A stretch of 64,000 nucleotides of DNA from Cryobacterium sp. Y29. GTDB taxonomy: Bacteria > Actinomycetota > Actinomycetes > Actinomycetales > Microbacteriaceae. Numbering within the stretch: position 1 is the stretch's first letter; each line of letters opens with the position of its first letter. A program made the translations under genes and the position numbers. The stretch is from the NCBI RefSeq assembly GCF_002929825.1, contig NZ_PJJN01000033.1, positions 62,001-126,000 of the forward strand, in the 5' to 3' direction. Positions 17,741-29,520 of this stretch are shown here, piece after piece. The notes beneath the pieces are model-generated. The model searched no databases, was not told the origin of the DNA, and was given only the letters and a program-made list of their open reading frames with translations.

Positions 17741-17893
17741 GGCGCCCGGCGTGATCGTGTCGATGGTTCACCTGTCTCATCGTTGCTGGTTCCGTCACAA
17801 TCAGCGAGAACCACTGGCCACGGCTCAGTCGAGCGGATGCTCCGACGAGATCGGGCGCCGTGGCCAGAATACATGCCCTTTTCGGCACGCTTT

Positions 17894-17945
17894 CACGGCA
17901 GCGCGGCACGGCAGCGCGGCACGGCAGCGCGGCACGGCAGCGCGG
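17894..17945. repeat. 13-bp tandem repeat, four copies
   Basis: CACGGCAGCGCGG is repeated four times without change in the intergenic region between crcB and arsR. The unit is GC-rich and non-coding. The rest of 17741-17974 shows no gene. Confidence 0.9.
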
Positions 17946-17974
17946 CCACGCTTCGGTCCAACGGAGGCCCCGGT

Positions 17975-18060
17975 TCAGATAGCTGCAGGTCAGATAGCTG
18001 CAGGTCAGATAGCTGCAGGTCAGATAGCCGCGGGTCAGATAGCCGCGGGTCAGATAGCGG
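17975..18060. repeat. 15-bp tandem repeat grown from the arsR 3' end
   Basis: Three copies of TCAGATAGCTGCAGG are followed by two of TCAGATAGCCGCGGG and a partial sixth that is the end of arsR. Read on the minus strand every unit encodes Ala-Ile-stop in the arsR frame, so the true stop codon (18050-18052) is followed by five more in-frame copies, one per unit. Confidence 0.9.
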
Positions 18061-18409
18061 AGAGCACCCGGGCGACAGCGCCCAGCGAGCCGGGCACCAG
18101 GCTGTAGTACGACCAGGTTCCACGTTTGGCGCGGCTGAGAAACCCCGCCTCCACGAGCACCTTGAGGTGGTGCGAGATGGTTGGCTGGCTCAGGGTGAGC
18201 TGGTCGGTCAGGTCGCAGACGCAGGCTTCCTGGTTGGCATGGGCTGAGACGATCGAGATGATGCGCAGCCGGGCCGGATCGGCGAGGGCTTTGAGCGAGT
18301 GGGCGAGGGCGTCGGCGTGCTCAGGGGAGGTGGCCGCGCGCGCCAGCGGAGTTGAGCAGGCATCCGCTCGCGAAATGTCAGTCAGTTGCAGGATCTGGGT
18401 AAACGTCAC
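18050..18409 (-). CDS. arsR: ArsR-type arsenic-responsive repressor
   Basis: The 119-residue winged-helix protein contains the metalloid-binding motif CVCDL in ANQEACVCDLTDQL, the recognition helix SQPTISHHLKVLVEAG and the beta wing RGTWSYYSLVP. Arsenite binding to the vicinal cysteines releases it from DNA. It is divergent from the acr3-arsC genes with a dyad between them, the classical regulated layout. Its last codons are shared with a tandem repeat that continues downstream. Confidence 0.93.
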   Translation of the reverse strand: MTFTQILQLTDISRADACSTPLARAATSPEHADALAHSLKALADPARLRIISIVSAHANQEACVCDLTDQLTLSQPTISHHLKVLVEAGFLSRAKRGTWSYYSLVPGSLGAVARVLSAI

Positions 18410-18432
18410 GTGAACACACTCTCCTTAGATTG

Positions 18433-18481
18433 ACATTGGTCGATATATTGCTCTAGCGTAAGGATCGACAACGATCAATGT
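18433..18481. promoter_or_regulatory. ArsR operator-like dyad between arsR and acr3
   Basis: ACATTGGTCG at 18433-18442 faces CGATCAATGT at 18472-18481 as an imperfect inverted pair (9 of 10). AT-rich -10-like DNA (ATATATTG) lies between them. The site is well placed to repress both divergent genes. Note that the right arm touches ATG 18478, which supports the downstream GTG as the true acr3 start. Confidence 0.6.
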
Positions 18482-18516
18482 TAGCGCGAATCGCTGTCGT
18501 CAATACTTGGAGATTC

Positions 18517-19620
18517 GTGAGCAACACAGCACTAGCACCCACCCGGCTCGGCGCGATGGACCGACTACTGCCGGTCTGGATCCTCGCAGCCATGGGCCTC
18601 GGCCTGCTTCTCGCCGTGTTCGTTCCGGCCGTCGGTGACGTGCTCCACGCCTTCACCATCGGGTCGATCAGCGTGCCGATCGCCATCGGACTGCTCATCA
18701 TGATGTACCCGGTGCTCGCCAAGGTGCGCTACACGGATGCCCGTGCCGTCGCCGCCGACAAACGCCTGCTGGTCTCCTCCCTGCTGCTGAACTGGCTGGT
18801 CGGCCCAGCCCTCATGTTCGCCCTGGCCTGGATTTTTCTGCCCGACCTGCCGGAATACCGCACCGGGCTCATCATCGTCGGCCTCGCCCGCTGCATCGCC
18901 ATGGTGCTGATCTGGAACGACCTCGCCTGCGGCGACCGCGAAGCCGCAGCCTTCCTCGTCGCCGTGAACTCGGTCTTCCAGGTCGTCGCGTTCGGCGCCC
19001 TCGGCTGGTTCTACCTGCAAATACTGCCGGGCTGGCTCGGCCTGCCGACCACGAGCGCCGAGTTCTCGATCTGGGCCATCACCGCGAGCGTGCTGGTGTT
19101 CCTGGGCATCCCACTGCTGGCCGGCTACCTGTCCCGTCGCATCGGTGAGGCTCGGCGTGGCCGCGACTGGTACGAGGCCACATTCCTGCCCCGGGTCGGC
19201 CCGTTCGCCCTCTGGGGCCTGTTGTTCACGATCGTGATGCTCTTCGCCCTGCAGGGCCAGCAGGTCATCGACCACCCGGGTGACGTGGCACGCATCGCCC
19301 TGCCGATGCTGGTCTACTTCGCCGTGATGTTTTTGGTCGGGTTTTTCACCGGTCGCCTGCTGCGCATGACGTACGAGCGCACCACGACCCTCGCCTTCAC
19401 GGCCGCCGGTAACAACTTCGAGCTCGCCATCGCCGTTGCGATCGGAACCTTCGGCGCCCTCAGCGGCCAGGCCCTCGCCGGCATCGTCGGTCCGCTCATC
19501 GAGGTCCCAGCCCTCATCGCCCTCGTCTACGTCGCGCTCTGGCTCAAGCCTCGCCTGTTTCCCGAGCGGATGCCCGCGGCCGACGCGCCGACGACGCCCG
19601 CGGCATCCTCTCTCGTTTAG
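18517..19620 (+). CDS. acr3: Arsenite efflux transporter Acr3
   Basis: The 367-residue protein has about ten membrane helices with ACR3 signatures: LLPVWILAAMGLGL at the first helix, MMYPVLAKVRY, and GLARCIAMVLIWNDLACGD with the essential membrane cysteine. It exports As(III) (and perhaps Sb(III)) using the proton gradient. GTG 18517 has a TTGGAGAT ribosome site at proper spacing; the upstream ATG 18478 would lie in the operator. The order acr3-arsC-arsC' in one operon is clear from spacing (25 and 2 bp). Confidence 0.93.
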   Translation: MSNTALAPTRLGAMDRLLPVWILAAMGLGLLLAVFVPAVGDVLHAFTIGSISVPIAIGLLIMMYPVLAKVRYTDARAVAADKRLLVSSLLLNWLVGPALMFALAWIFLPDLPEYRTGLIIVGLARCIAMVLIWNDLACGDREAAAFLVAVNSVFQVVAFGALGWFYLQILPGWLGLPTTSAEFSIWAITASVLVFLGIPLLAGYLSRRIGEARRGRDWYEATFLPRVGPFALWGLLFTIVMLFALQGQQVIDHPGDVARIALPMLVYFAVMFLVGFFTGRLLRMTYERTTTLAFTAAGNNFELAIAVAIGTFGALSGQALAGIVGPLIEVPALIALVYVALWLKPRLFPERMPAADAPTTPAASSLV

Positions 19621-19645
19621 ACCACTCCCAAGGAAGAAGCGTTCT

Positions 19646-20050
19646 ATGAAACCCTCCGTACTGTTCGTCTGCGTGCACAACGCCGGCCGCTCGCAGATGG
19701 CCGCCGGTTATCTGACCGCGCTGGCGCAGGGACGAGTCGACGTGTTTTCGGCTGGCTCCGAACCGAAGGATCAGATCAACCCGGTAGCGATCGCCGCGAT
19801 GGCCGAAGAGGGCATCGATATCGCGGGTAACGTGCCGAAAATTCTCACGACCGAGGCTGTCAGGCAGTCCGACGTGGTCATCACGATGGGCTGCGGCGAC
19901 GCCTGCCCGATCTTTCCCGGCAAGCGCTACGAGGACTGGCTGCTGGACGACCCGGCCGGCCAGGGCATCGAGAGCGTACGCCCCATTCGCGATGAGATCA
20001 AGGCTCGCGTCGAGGCGCTCCTCGCCGAGATTCTGCCGGTCAAGGCCTAA
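19646..20050 (+). CDS. arsC: Arsenate reductase of the low-molecular-weight phosphatase fold
   Basis: The 134-residue protein has the P-loop C9-x5-R (CVHNAGRSQM), the cysteine-rich redox region MGCGDACPIFPGKRYEDW, and the DDP loop with the general acid. This is the thioredoxin- or mycothiol-coupled arsenate reductase type, which converts As(V) to As(III) for export by Acr3. ATG 19646 follows AAGGAAG by about 9 nt. Confidence 0.92.
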   Translation: MKPSVLFVCVHNAGRSQMAAGYLTALAQGRVDVFSAGSEPKDQINPVAIAAMAEEGIDIAGNVPKILTTEAVRQSDVVITMGCGDACPIFPGKRYEDWLLDDPAGQGIESVRPIRDEIKARVEALLAEILPVKA

Positions 20051-20052
20051 CC

Positions 20053-20691
20053 ATGCTTCCCGGCCTCAGCTACCCCGAAGAGTCCCTCAAACGACTCGCC
20101 GGCGACCTGGCCGAGCGCTTTCACGGCGTTTTCGCTACCGAAACCGTCGAACGGTACGTACTCGAGTCCTACACCGGGCTGCTGCGCACCTCGAGCGTGA
20201 AGGCACACCTCACCACCCGCACGGCGCGGTTTTCGCTTGAGCGCCTCACCGCGCTTGCCCAGGCCAAGGGCGCTATCGAGCGTGCGGTGCCCGAGGTGCT
20301 GTTCGTCTGCGAGCAGAATGCGGGCCGGTCGCAAATGGCTGCGGTGTTCACCAACGTGCTGTCCGGTGGGGCCGTGCACGTGCGCTCGGCGGGATCGATG
20401 CCGTCGTCGGAGCTGGACCCCACGATGGTCGCGGTCATGACCGAGCTCGGCCTGTCGCTCGACGAGTCGTTCCCGAAGCCCCTCACCGACGACGTCGTGC
20501 AGGCGGCCGACGTCGTGATCACCATGGGCTGCGGCGACGCCTGCCCGATCTATCCCGGCAAACGCTACGTGGACTGGGACCTCGTCGACCCGGCGGGCCA
20601 GCCGATCGACGAGGTGCGGCGCATCCGCGACCAGGTCAAGGCCAATGTCATCGAGATGCTTGCCGGCCTCGGAGTGTCTCCCGCGGTCTGA
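20053..20691 (+). CDS. Second arsenate reductase/phosphatase with N-terminal helical extension
   Basis: The 212-residue protein repeats the ArsC fold from about residue 80: P-loop C86EQNAGRS, MGCGDACPIYPGKRYVDWDLVDP with the same extra cysteines. It adds a helical N-terminal domain (residues 1-75; SLKRLAGDLAERFHGVFATETVERYVLESY) seen in actinobacterial three-helix ArsC-like proteins. The extension may bring oligomerisation or recognition of a mycothiol partner. It starts 2 bp after arsC and so is co-translated. It may act with the first reductase or on a different oxyanion adduct such as As(V)-mycothiol. Confidence 0.85.
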   Translation: MLPGLSYPEESLKRLAGDLAERFHGVFATETVERYVLESYTGLLRTSSVKAHLTTRTARFSLERLTALAQAKGAIERAVPEVLFVCEQNAGRSQMAAVFTNVLSGGAVHVRSAGSMPSSELDPTMVAVMTELGLSLDESFPKPLTDDVVQAADVVITMGCGDACPIYPGKRYVDWDLVDPAGQPIDEVRRIRDQVKANVIEMLAGLGVSPAV

Positions 20692-20731
20692 GTCCCGCCT
20701 GTTCCAGCCCCGGGGAGCGCGGGTCACTTCT

Positions 20732-20838
20732 GGGGACGGGGCCTGGGCCCCGTCCCCAGGCCCAGTTTATAAACTGGGCCCGGGGCTACAAGGTGGGCCC
20801 GGCTAGGGGACACCCCGCACCCCGCACCCCGCACCCCG
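20732..20838. repeat. GC-rich palindromic element, copy 2 of 5, with a 7-bp minisatellite
   Basis: Between two convergent genes lie an almost perfect 26-bp palindrome (20732-20757), then the exact TTTATAAA-centred core (20759-20780, CCCAGTTTATAAACTGGG), then four copies of CACCCCG (20811-20838). The two hairpins are suited to terminate transcription from both sides. Confidence 0.85.
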
Positions 20839-20842
20839 CTCT

Positions 20843-21418
<576 letters not shown>

Positions 21419-21422
<4 letters not shown>

Positions 21423-23086
21423 ACGGGGACCCTTTCAACAGTGGGGGAAACAATAAGATTAGACGTTCCGGCAAGCCACGTGCGGTAGCCGCCGTCAAGG
21501 TTCTGCACGTCGAATCCGTGCTGGGTGAGAATGCGCGCAGCGGTGTGGCCGCGCTGGCCGACCTGACAGTGCACGATCAGCGGCGCCCGTGGTAGCTCGA
21601 CGAGTCGCTCGCGCAGGTCGTCGAGCGACAGGTTGATCGCGCCCGGAATGCTACCCGCGGCAAATTCGCCGGCGGAGCGAACGTCAACGAGCACGGCGCC
21701 CGCCGCGCGCGCCGCCGCCAGTTCGTGCCACTGGAGATTCACGCTCGTGCCCCGCGCGAGGTTGTCGGCGACATAGCCGAGCTGGTTGATCGGGTCTTTC
21801 GCCGAGGCATACTGCGGCGCGTAGGCGAGTTCCAGTCGGGTCAAAGCGGATGCGCTCAGCCCGGCCGCCATCGCGACCGCAATCACGTCGATGCGCTTGT
21901 CCACCCCCGCGCCGCCCACGATCTGCGCTCCCAGAATTACATCGGACTCGGCGTCGATCAGAAGTTTGATCGACATGCCCTCGGCCCCGGGGTAGTAACC
22001 GGCGTGGTTGGCCGGATGGGTGTGCACGATACGGTGGGCGCGTCCCGCCTCGACTAGGCGCTTCTCACTCCAGCCGACCAGGGCTACGGTGAGGCCGAAA
22101 ATCCCGAGGATTCCGGCGCCGACGGCCGGGGCTGCCTGCTCGGCGGTGCCGGCGATGCTGTCGGCGACGGAACGGCCGTGACGGTTCGCGAGTCCGGCCA
22201 TGGTGACGAGCGTACCGGAGCCGTTGACGGCATCCGCTTTCTCGACACCGTCGCCGACGGCGAAGATGTGCGGGTCGCTGGTGGCCTGGGTGCCGTCGAC
22301 CCAGACACCGCCGCTCTGGCCGATTCTAAGGCCCGCCTGCTCGGCAAGGGTCACGTCGGGGCGCACGCCGCTCGCGTCGATCACGAGGTCGGCGGGCACG
22401 GTCGTGCCGTCGCTCAGGGCGACAGTGCCTGGCGCGGTGGAACCGGTCACGGTCGTGTTCAGTCGCACGTCGACGCCTCGTTCACGCAGGCGATCACGCA
22501 CGGGCGCGACCATTTCAGGGTCGAGCGGGGTGAAGATCTGCGGCCCGCGCTGCACAAGGGTCACGTGCACGCCACGGTGCACGAGGTTTTCAACGGCTTC
22601 GAGACCAATGAATCCGCCGCCGACCACCACAGCACATGCCCCGCTCGTTTCGGCGAGCACCGCGGTGATGTGGTCGACGTCGTCGACGGTGCGGAGGGTG
22701 TGGGTGGGGATGGCCGTGTCGTCAATCGCGGCCGAGCGGGCCGAGGCACCGGCGGCGAGCACGAGCCGGTCGTAGCGCTCAACGCTGTGTTCACCGGTGA
22801 CCAGGTTGCGCACAGAGACGGTCTGGGCTGCTCGGTCGATCTGCACGACCTCGGTATCGATACGCACGTCGAGCGCGAAGCGGGCCTCGAGGGATTCCGG
22901 GGTCTGCAGCAGCAGTTCATCGCGATTACGAATGACTCCCCCCACGAAATACGGCAGGCCACAGTTCGCGAACGATACGTAGTGTCCACGCTCGAATACG
23001 ATGATCTCGGCGCTCTCGTCGAGCCGGCGCAACCTGGTAGCTGCCGACATTCCGCCCGCAACTCCGCCTACAATGATTATTTTCAC
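21419..23086 (-). CDS. CoA-disulfide reductase fused to rhodanese (persulfide reductase)
   Basis: The 555-residue flavoprotein opens with the FAD motif IIIVGGVAGGMSAA and has the redox Cys42 in SFANCGLPYF, the mark of the CoADR/Npsr class. A second dinucleotide motif (VVVGGGFIGLEA) binds NAD(P)H. A C-terminal rhodanese domain contains LIVHCQVGQRGH. Such fusions reduce CoA-persulfide or polysulfide to H2S and CoA. GTG 23086 was chosen because GGAGG stands 5 nt upstream and homologous starts read VKIIIVGG. It is the first gene of the persulfide operon and sits 20 bp from a CsoR-type operator. Confidence 0.9.
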
Positions 23087-23105
23087 GTGTGCCTCCAGTG
23101 CAAAT

Positions 23106-23121
23106 ATACCCCATAGGGTAT
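23106..23121. promoter_or_regulatory. CsoR/CstR-type operator before the persulfide operon
   Basis: ATACCCCATAGGGTAT is a 16-bp dyad with the C-tract/G-tract form bound by CsoR-family repressors. It lies 20 bp upstream of the GTG start, where it would cover the promoter. It closely resembles the two sites before the copper genes at 25.77-25.81 kb. Confidence 0.8.
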
Positions 23122-23169
23122 TCACGCACAAGGTGGCGGAGTAGCGTCTCGCGCGGTATCCGCTCGCGC

Positions 23170-23237
23170 CGGGCCCACCTTATGAACGTGGGCCCGGTCT
23201 ATAAACTGGGCCCACGTTCCGGGCCCGGGCCCCGTCC
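23170..23237. repeat. GC-rich palindromic element, copy 3 of 5 (variant)
   Basis: Two joined imperfect palindromes: one centred on TTATGAAC within GGGCCCAC...GTGGGCCC (23171-23194), and one centred on CTATAAAC flanked by GGGCCC. A GGGCCCGGGCCCCGTCCC run follows. It lies between the start of the CoA-disulfide reductase gene and the end of copA. Confidence 0.8.
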
Positions 23238-23267
23238 CAAAAAACCCACACACTGCACGCGCACGGT

Positions 23268-25496
23268 TCAGGCGGTCGGCAGCGCCCGAAACCCGCGCAG
23301 GCGCAGGCTGTTGGTCACCACGAAGACCGACGACAGGGCCATCGCAGCGCCGGCGATCAGGGGATTGAGCAAACCGGCCATCGCGAGCGGAATCGCCGCA
23401 ACGTTATAGGCGAAGGCCCAGAACAGGTTGGCTTTGATCGTCGCGAGGGTACGCCGAGACAAGCGGATGGCGTCGGCTGCGGCCAGCAGATCGCTGCGCA
23501 TGAGTGTGAGGTCGCTCGCCTCAATGGCAACGTCGGTGCCAGACCCCATCGCAATGCCGAGGTCCGCTGTAGCCAGGGCGACGGCATCGTTCACCCCATC
23601 CCCCACCATGGCGACCACATGCCCCTTCGCCTGCAACTCACGAATTACCCGCGCCTTGTCGGCGGGCAGCACCCCGGCGGTCACGTCGGTGATGCCAACC
23701 TCAGCCGCGACACTCTGCGCGACCGCGAGATTGTCACCGGTCACGAGCAGGGGCGTCAGCCCGAGGGCGCGAAAGCGCGCGACGGCAGCGACGCTCGTGG
23801 GCTTCACAGTGTCGGAGACGGTGAGCACGCCGCGCACCCGGCCCTCCCAGGCCACCAGGACGGCCGTCTTGCCGTCCCCCTCGGCCGTACCCATCACGGC
23901 CTGCATCTCGCTTGGCACGTTCAACCCCCACCGGTTCAGCAGCCACACCGGACGCCCGACCAGAATCTGCCGGCCGTCAACCGTGGCCTGCACCCCGAGC
24001 CCTTGTTCCGACGCAAACGCCGACGAGGCTGGCAATGACCCGAGCCGCGACAGCGCGCCCGCCGTGATAGCCCGCGCAATCGGATGCTCCGACCCGCTTT
24101 CCGCAGCCCCCGCCAGTCGCAGCAACTCGTCTTCAGAATCACAGTCGTACGCGTTCACGGTCGCCAGCGTCATGCGCCCGGTGGTGATCGTTCCGGTCTT
24201 GTCGAGAACGATCGTGTCGACACGGCGTGTGGACTCGAGAACCTGCGGTCCCTTGATCAGAATGCCCAGCTGCGCGCCGCGCCCGGTGCCCACCAGCAGA
24301 GCGGTCGGCGTGGCGAGCCCGAGCGCGCACGGGCAGGCGATGATGAGCGTCGCCACGGCCGCGGTGAATGCCATCGCCGGTCCGGCGCCGACCAGCAGCC
24401 AGCCGGCCAGCGTGGCCAGGGCGAGCCCGATCACGATCGGCACGAAGATGCCGGAAACCCGGTCGGCCAGGCGTTGCACCTCGGCCTTGCCGGTTTGCGC
24501 CTGCTCGACCAGTCGGCCGATCTGGGCCAGCTCGGTATTGGCGCCGACCTGCGTCGCCCGCACCACGAGCCTTCCGCCGGAGTTCAGCGTGGCACCCACA
24601 ACACTGTCGCCGGGCCCCACCTCGAGCGGCACCGATTCGCCGGTGAGCAGGCTCGCATCGATAGCGCTCGAGCCGTCGACGATCACCCCGTCGGTCGCGA
24701 TCTTCTCGCCCGGCCGCACGACAAACTGGTCGCCCACCACGAGTAGGGCGGTACTGATGCGGCTCTCGACGCCGTCCCGCAGCAGGGTGGTCTCCTTTGC
24801 GCCGAGCTCCAGCAACGCCCGCAGGGCCGCGCCGGAGTTGCGCTTGGCCCGTGCCTCCGCGTAGCGACCGGCCAGGATAAACACGGTGACAGCGGATGCC
24901 ACCTCGAGATAGATCTCGTCGGCGCCACTACCCGGGGTGGCCGAGAACGTGAAGCTCATGGTCATTCCCGCCATCCCGGCCAGGCCGAAAAACAGGGCGT
25001 AGAGCGACCAACCGAGGGCAGCGAGCACGCCGACGCTGACCAGGGTGTCCATGGTTGCGGCGCCGTGGCGGGCGTTCACCCAGGCGGCGCGGTGGAACGG
25101 CCAGGCACCCCAGGTAGCGACGGGGGCCGCCAGGGTCAGGGCGAGCCACTGCCAGTTCGTGAATTGCAGCGCGGGAATCATCGACAGGATGATTACCGGC
25201 AGGGTCAGTGCGGCTGAGATCAGCAGACGCTGGCGCAGGGACGCGACCTCGAGGGAGGCGGCATCTTTTTCGATGACAACGGCCGGCAACGCGGCCGTGT
25301 AGCCGGTGGCTTCAATGGTCTTGATGGCATCGTCGACGCTCGTACCAGCGGGCACGAAAACGCTCGCTTTCTCCGTGGCGTAGTTCACCGTGGCGGCGAC
25401 TCCGGGCATGCGGTTGAGCTTCTTCTCAATGCGGGCAGCGCACGAGGTGCAGGTCATGCCCCCGACGAGCAGGTCAACCTGTTGGCCAGCGGCCAT
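23268..25496 (-). CDS. copA: Copper-exporting P1B-type ATPase CopA
   Basis: The 742-residue pump starts with one heavy-metal-associated domain (GGMTCTSCAARIEKK, Cys16 and Cys19). It has eight membrane helices with the transport motif CPC in IIACPCALGLATPTAL, the phosphorylation site DKTGTITTGRMTL and the hinge GDGVNDAVALATADLGIAMGSG. It expels Cu(I), and possibly Ag(I), from the cytoplasm using ATP. The start codon overlaps the end of copZ by one base, so both come from one transcript under the CsoR sites further upstream. Confidence 0.95.
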   Translation of the reverse strand: MAAGQQVDLLVGGMTCTSCAARIEKKLNRMPGVAATVNYATEKASVFVPAGTSVDDAIKTIEATGYTAALPAVVIEKDAASLEVASLRQRLLISAALTLPVIILSMIPALQFTNWQWLALTLAAPVATWGAWPFHRAAWVNARHGAATMDTLVSVGVLAALGWSLYALFFGLAGMAGMTMSFTFSATPGSGADEIYLEVASAVTVFILAGRYAEARAKRNSGAALRALLELGAKETTLLRDGVESRISTALLVVGDQFVVRPGEKIATDGVIVDGSSAIDASLLTGESVPLEVGPGDSVVGATLNSGGRLVVRATQVGANTELAQIGRLVEQAQTGKAEVQRLADRVSGIFVPIVIGLALATLAGWLLVGAGPAMAFTAAVATLIIACPCALGLATPTALLVGTGRGAQLGILIKGPQVLESTRRVDTIVLDKTGTITTGRMTLATVNAYDCDSEDELLRLAGAAESGSEHPIARAITAGALSRLGSLPASSAFASEQGLGVQATVDGRQILVGRPVWLLNRWGLNVPSEMQAVMGTAEGDGKTAVLVAWEGRVRGVLTVSDTVKPTSVAAVARFRALGLTPLLVTGDNLAVAQSVAAEVGITDVTAGVLPADKARVIRELQAKGHVVAMVGDGVNDAVALATADLGIAMGSGTDVAIEASDLTLMRSDLLAAADAIRLSRRTLATIKANLFWAFAYNVAAIPLAMAGLLNPLIAGAAMALSSVFVVTNSLRLRGFRALPTA

Positions 25497-25720
25497 CAGG
25501 CAGCGGCTACCAGCTGGTAGCCCGCCTCCTCAACGGCCGCGGCGACCAGGGTTCGGTCGAGTTCCGATGTGCTCGTAACGGTGACCTGTGAAGTGCCGCC
25601 CTTGACGAGTTCTACGGTGACGTTTTCGGCGCCCGCGACAAGCCCGATCTCCTCGGTCACGCTCGCGACGCAGTGGCCGCAGGTCATTCCGTCAACGCCG
25701 TACGCGGTCGTGATGCTCAT
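25496..25720 (-). CDS. copZ: Copper chaperone CopZ (HMA domain)
   Basis: The 74-residue protein is a single HMA fold with the Cu(I)-binding pair Cys14 and Cys17 in DGMTCGHCVASV. It carries Cu(I) to the CopA N-terminal domain or the membrane site and may hand copper to CsoR. The ATG is preceded by GAGGAATCACC. It is the first gene of copZ-copA and divergent from csoR. Confidence 0.93.
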   Translation of the reverse strand: MSITTAYGVDGMTCGHCVASVTEEIGLVAGAENVTVELVKGGTSQVTVTSTSELDRTLVAAAVEEAGYQLVAAA

Positions 25721-25766
25721 GGTGATTCCTCACTGTCTTGTACCTCGAATGGGTATTCATTCGAGC

Positions 25767-25812
25767 ATACCCCTTGGGGGTACCGTTACTCCAACTATAC
25801 CCCGAGGGGGTA
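25767..25812. promoter_or_regulatory. Tandem CsoR operators between copZ and csoR
   Basis: ATACCCCTTGGGGGTA (25767-25782) and ATACCCCGAGGGGGTA (25797-25812) are two near-perfect dyads whose centres are exactly 30 bp apart, three turns of DNA. A further GGGTAT half site lies at 25751-25756. One site probably serves each divergent promoter. The copies are nearly identical to the persulfide-operon site at 23.1 kb. Confidence 0.85.
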
Positions 25813-25854
25813 CAATCGAGGCTGGGGTTCACGAGCAACGCAGAGGATACGGTC

Positions 25855-26163
25855 ATGAGCGATTCCGAGACCCACGACGGTCCGCACGGCTACATCTCGA
25901 ACAAGGACGCCTACCTGAAGCGCCTGCGCCGCATCGAGGGCCAGGCTCGCGGCTTGCAGGGCATGGTTACCGACGACAAATACTGCATCGACATTCTCAC
26001 CCAGATTTCCGCCATGACGAGCGCCCTCGAATCAGTCGCTCTGGGCCTGCTCGATGATCACCTCACCCACTGCGTACTGCACGCGGCCATGGCCGGCGGC
26101 GCCGAAGCGGAGGCCAAGCTGCAGGAGGCCTCGGCGGCCATCGCGCGGTTGGTGCGTTCTTAG
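25855..26163 (+). CDS. csoR: Copper-sensing repressor CsoR
   Basis: The 102-residue all-helical protein has the full Cu(I) site: Cys44 (DKYCIDILTQ), His69 and Cys73 (DDHLTHCV), with the same spacing as M. tuberculosis CsoR Cys36-His61-Cys65. Cu(I) binding frees it from the C-tract operators. It is divergent from copZ-copA with two operators in between. ATG 25855 follows AGAGGA. The contrast with the copy at 20.8 kb, which lacks the His, shows that the two paralogs sense different signals. Confidence 0.93.
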   Translation: MSDSETHDGPHGYISNKDAYLKRLRRIEGQARGLQGMVTDDKYCIDILTQISAMTSALESVALGLLDDHLTHCVLHAAMAGGAEAEAKLQEASAAIARLVRS

Positions 26164-26168
26164 AGGAC

Positions 26169-26183
26169 CGGACCTTTGGCCCT
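26169..26183 (+). promoter_or_regulatory. DevR/DosR-box-like site before devR
   Basis: CGGACCTTTGGCCCT matches the DevR-type consensus GGGACTTTCGGCCCT at 12 of 15 positions. It stands about 75 bp before the regulator gene and just after csoR. Positive autoregulation is the expected meaning. Confidence 0.65.
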
Positions 26184-26256
26184 AGTCGCCGGGCCGAGCG
26201 GCGCGCGACACTGAAGATACGCATGGAGCCAGCGTGCCCATTCGGGAAGGACCATT

Positions 26257-28651
<2,395 letters not shown>

Positions 28652-28665
28652 TCAGGGCGGTGAAG

Positions 28666-29520
28666 CTATTTATGGGTGGTTCTGGTGACAATTGTCGGGC
28701 AGGTGATGTGCAGCAGCACCTCGTGGCTGACCGACCCCATCAGCAAGCGCTGCAGCGAGCCCCGGCCCCGGCTGCCCACGACGAGCAACTGGGCCGTGCG
28801 GGCGGCCGCAACGAGCGCCCTGGCCGGCGATTCGTCGGTCTCGAGAACCTGGTGCACCACCAAGTCGGGGTAGTGAGTTGTCAGACCCGCCACGGACTCG
28901 GCGAGCACCACACGTTCCTCTTCCATGCGCTCGGTCACAGCGTCGGCGGGGATGCTGCGCAGCACGCGGCGATTCGGCAGGTGCACCGCGTAGAGGGCAT
29001 ATAGTTCCTGACCGGTACGATCGGCCTCGGCGGCGGCGAACGCCACGGCGACGATCGAATCAGCGGAGCCGTCGACGCCGACGTAGACGCCGGAGCGCTC
29101 GGTTTCGGGTAGCGAAGGGATGACGGCGACCGGACAGGTTGACAGTGCCGCGATCTGCAGGCTCACACTGCCGAACAATTCGCCTTCGACTCGGCCCTTT
29201 TGATCGGTGCCGACGACGATGAGGGCGGCGTCTTTCGACAACTCACTGAGAACGCGCGGCGCACTGCCCGTGCGCAGCTCGGTGTGGGTGGTGACCGCGG
29301 GCGCGAGGGTCTCGGCGCGGGCAGCGGCCTCGGCGAGCAGTTTCTTCTCGGCGTCGAGAATGCTGTCGTAGTAGCCGTAACCGTCGGCCAGCCAGGTTTC
29401 GTACACGGTGTGCATGAGCGTCACCGGACTTTTGACGTTGGCGGCTCGGGCCATAGCCCACGCGAGGGCGGTCTCGCCGGCAGCCGAATCATCGATGCCG
29501 ACCACAATCATCCGGTTCAT
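28666..29520 (-). CDS. Tandem-domain universal stress protein
   Basis: The 284-residue protein consists of two UspA domains. Each shows the ATP-binding pattern G-x2-G-x9-G-S/T: VVGTDQKGRVEGELFGSVS in the first and VVGSRGRGSLQRLLMGSVS in the second. This is the form most strongly induced in the DosR regulon of M. tuberculosis (Rv2623 type), where ATP binding slows growth. ATG 29520 has an ACGAGGTAGAG ribosome site; the longer frame upstream lacks homology. Two DevR-box-like sites lie in the divergent region with the alcohol dehydrogenase gene. Confidence 0.9.
   Translation of the reverse strand: MNRMIVVGIDDSAAGETALAWAMARAANVKSPVTLMHTVYETWLADGYGYYDSILDAEKKLLAEAAARAETLAPAVTTHTELRTGSAPRVLSELSKDAALIVVGTDQKGRVEGELFGSVSLQIAALSTCPVAVIPSLPETERSGVYVGVDGSADSIVAVAFAAAEADRTGQELYALYAVHLPNRRVLRSIPADAVTERMEEERVVLAESVAGLTTHYPDLVVHQVLETDESPARALVAAARTAQLLVVGSRGRGSLQRLLMGSVSHEVLLHITCPTIVTRTTHK

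Noticed and set aside
17741..17900. Fluoride riboswitch before the crcB pair
   Set aside because: I could not find the conserved GGNGAUGG...UGAUG pattern on the minus strand in the leader.
17894..18060. CRISPR-like repeat array
   Set aside because: Units of 13 and 15 bp are directly adjacent with no spacers; these are minisatellites.
23428..24864. 478-codon open frame on the + strand opposite copA
   Set aside because: Long antisense frames are expected in high-GC DNA. The product is Ser/Arg/Pro-rich without family features, and copA on the other strand has every P-type ATPase motif.
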